From: JBPESN01 sp051710625 | Lineage (GTDB): Bacteria; Pseudomonadota; Gammaproteobacteria; Enterobacterales; Enterobacteriaceae | Assembly (NCBI RefSeq): GCF_051710625.1 | Contig: NZ_JBPESN010000034.1 | Coordinates: 1-26,022, forward strand | DNA length: 26,022 nt | Direction: 5' to 3' | Position numbers and translations under genes: made by a program | Shown: positions 24,319-26,022 of the stretch, piece after piece | Numbering within the stretch: position 1 is the first letter of the stretch | Layout of the letters: the number at the start of each line of letters is the position of its first letter | The notes under the pieces: model-generated | What the model was told of the DNA's origin: nothing | What the model saw: the letters and a program-made list of their open reading frames with translations, nothing else | The model's database searches: none

Positions 24319-24446
24319 GATCGGTATTTCTCCAGTGGTTGGCGGGTCGGCGGCGTGACGAAATTTCACCGACAATTCGCTTGTCGAATCGGCACCGCGC
24401 TGTTAATTTCATAAGCGTCATTGTCGGGAGCGATAGTGCGGGATGT

Positions 24447-25010
24447 ATGGAGCTGGGTCTGTTTTTATCGATGCTGGGTTTTCTCTGGGTTGTCGCTATC
24501 ACTCCCGGTCCAAATAATATGCTGCTTACCGCCTCGGCTGCCCATTTCGGCTTTTGGCGTTCCATGCCGCTGCTGGTGGCCTGCGGCGTCGGCGGCCTCA
24601 TCACGCTCTATCCCGCCCTGCATTTTACGCTAAAAGTGACCGGCAGCCTCAACTTGCTGTGGTTTTCTTGGAAAATCGCGACCGCCGTTTATGAAAAGCT
24701 GGACACCGATACGGCGCCGCCGCAGCCGGTGCCATTTTATCGAGGCGGCCTTTTACAGTTTCTCAATCCGAAAGCGTAGCTGATGGCCCTGGGCGCAGTG
24801 GCCAGCTTCAGCTTGGCCGGGGAAGCGTACGCGGGTTCGGTGATGGCGATAAGCATCGGTATCGCCGCCGTCAATATTGACTCGGGCGCCATCTGGCTGG
24901 CTTTTGGCACGGTGATTGGCCGGCTGCTGAAAAGGCGGCGTGCCTGGACGGTATTCAATCTGCCCATGGGGCAGCTGACCGCCGCCTGTGTCGTGCTGAT
25001 TTGGCGCTGA
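24447..25010 (+). pseudogene. LysE/RhtB-type amino-acid exporter pseudogene
   Basis: The translation begins MELGLFLSMLGFLWVVAITP and continues GPNNMLLTASAAHFGFWRS, the N-terminal signature of the LysE/RhtB exporter family (inner membrane, about 200 residues, six helices). FLNPKAW is the next family block, but its Trp is TAG (24777-24779). The frame reopens as LMALGAVASFSLAGEAYAGS to the C-terminal FNLPMGQLTAACVVLIW and TGA 25008-25010. Total length of 187 codons and a compressed segment after GFWRS suggest a small internal deletion as well. It occupies the place where E. coli has yheT, on the opposite strand from yheU and yheS. Confidence 0.85.
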
Positions 25011-25016
25011 GCGCGG

Positions 25017-25885
25017 CTATTCTGCGTCGAACGCCTTTGTCAGCGCCTCCAATTGTTCCTGCGCTCCCAGCCAGCCCAGCTCTGCCTCTTCCAGCGCCGA
25101 TTTGAGTTTACCTTGTTGCTGCAGGCAGTCGTTTAGCTCGCTTTTGCGCGCGCTGTCGCCAAGCTGCCCTTCAACCTCGGTTAGTTCCGCCCACAGCGAA
25201 GCCAGTTGTTGCTCATAGCGACCGATGGCCTGGCGCAGCGGTTGGGTCTCTTTGCGGAATTCCGCCTCGCGCCGTTTCTGATCTTTGCGCGTCTGTGCCG
25301 TGTTCACGGCGGCAGGCGGGGCGTCCGTATCGGTATTTGGCCCGCGCGGCCGCTGTTGTTCCGCCAGCCACTGCTGATAATCCTCCAGATCGCCATCAAA
25401 GGGCGCGACCTGACTATCATGCACCAGATAAAATTCGTCAGTGGTGGAAACGCAGCAGATGACGATCGTGGAACACCACAATCAACGCGCCATCGAAGTC
25501 GATCAACGCTTCGGTCAGCGCCTGACGCATGTCCAGATCCAAATGGTTAATGGGTTCATCAAGCAGCAGCAGATTAGGACGCTGCCAGACGATTAACGCC
25601 AACACCAGCCGCGCTTTCTCGCCGCCGGGAAAACGCGCCGTCTGCTCCGTCATTTGGTCGCCTTAGAAGCCGAAGCCGCCCAGAAAATCGCTCAGCGACT
25701 GCTCATACGCCTTTGGCGGCAGCCGGCTGAGGTGCTGTAGCGGCGTCTCATCGGCGCGCAAGAATTCGAGTTGGTTGTTGGGCAAAGTGGCCAAGCTTAA
25801 TGCCTTTTGCCAGCGACAGAGTCCCCGACTGCGGCGCCAGGGTTCCGGCCAGCAGTTTGATAAGCGTCGATTTACCGGCGCCGCT
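25017..25885 (-). pseudogene. yheS: yheS pseudogene (ABC-F ATPase), 3' half only
   Basis: YheS is a cytosolic ABC-F protein with two ATP-binding domains, about 637 residues. Here only the second ATP domain and C-terminal coiled region remain. It starts mid-P-loop (SGAGKSTLIKLLAGTLAPQS) at the IS boundary. A frame error follows near 25790, TAA near 25664 replaces Gln after LGGFGF, and another shift lies near 25440. The signature reads FPGGEKARL (Ser to Pro), Walker B is LLLLDEPINHLD (Thr to Ile), and the H-loop block reads FHDRHLL. The C-terminal charged coil ends WLGAQEQLEALTKAFDAE. The N-terminal half is not in the window. Confidence 0.92.
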
Positions 25886-26022
25886 TGTAGTGTGCAGTGG
25901 CACACTGAATTTGGCCACCTGAACAGAGGTGATATGCTCACCTCAGAACAACACGGGTGCACCAATGAAAAGAAGAAATTTTAGTCCTGAATTCAAACGC
26001 GAATCCGCTCAACTGGTTGTCG
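25886..26022 (+). mobile_element. IS911-like element, left-hand part (continues beyond window)
   Basis: From about 25886 the sequence TGTAGTG TGCAGTGG then CACACTGAATTTGGCCACC matches the left end of the copy at 12168, but with an extra seven-base near-repeat at the very tip. From there to the window end it differs from the middle copy at only a few positions. It interrupts yheS in its second P-loop. Same orientation as the other two copies. Confidence 0.92.
25965..26022 (+). CDS. OrfA of IS911-like element, N-terminal part (3' end outside window)
   Basis: The frame MKRRNFSPEFKRESAQLVV is open to the window end. Codon 16 is CAA (Gln), where the middle copy has TAA, so this copy may still encode a functional OrfA. 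It is a HTH protein that binds the element's ends and modulates transposition. Confidence 0.85.
   Translation, partial: MKRRNFSPEFKRESAQLVV

Noticed and set aside
1..26022. CRISPR array, tRNA, rRNA or prophage
   Set aside because: No regularly spaced repeats, cloverleaf-type sequences, rRNA blocks or phage structural genes were seen.

Overview
The window looks like a chromosomal segment of a gammaproteobacterial insect symbiont in genome decay, most likely the Sodalis group. Gene content and order are those of the Enterobacterales str-operon/crp neighbourhood, and the intact proteins are near identical in type to Escherichia/Yersinia homologues. About ten genes are broken by stops, frameshifts or deletions, typical of a recent host-restricted lineage. 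The Sodalis assignment is inference from these traits, not a database result.

Layout. Positions 1-395 are the right end of an IS911-like element (IS3 family). Positions 435-4733 hold a run of dead genes, kefG, kefB, yheV, slyD and fkpA, with one intact small gene, slyX. Positions 5012-6792 carry the intact yheO-tusD-tusC-tusB cluster (tRNA 2-thiouridine sulfur relay). Positions 6815-11362 hold the complete str operon: promoter, rpsL, S7-binding leader, rpsG, fusA, tufA and terminator. Next come bfd, with an altered iron-sulfur ligand set, and a 5' stub of bfr cut by a second, dead IS911-like copy (12168-13298).

After the IS lie a short nickel-permease-like remnant, then tsgA (-), ppiA, yhfG (intact), fic (dead), pabA, a paired ArgR operator with a dead argD, yhfK (-), crp (-), yhfA with an eroded start codon, prkB (-) with a changed catalytic aspartate, yheU (-), a dead LysE-type exporter gene and the 3' half of yheS (-). 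A third IS911-like copy begins at 25886 and runs off the window.

How it fits together. In E. coli this region reads as one run, tsgA...yheS-kefG...tufA-bfd-bfr. Here the kefG...bfr block sits on the other side of tsgA...yheS. The three junctions are three IS911-like copies in the same orientation, and none has matching target duplications in the flanks visible here. This is what recombination between IS copies (excision and reinsertion of a block) would leave. Core translation and central regulation survive. Potassium-efflux defence, two of three peptidyl-prolyl isomerases, arginine/lysine biosynthesis (argD), the Fic toxin and the bacterioferritin system are lost or failing. I found no CRISPR array, tRNA, rRNA, prophage or unmistakable new system. 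The most interesting signals are the traces of decay: orphaned antitoxin, orphaned operator, ligand swap and start-codon erosion.
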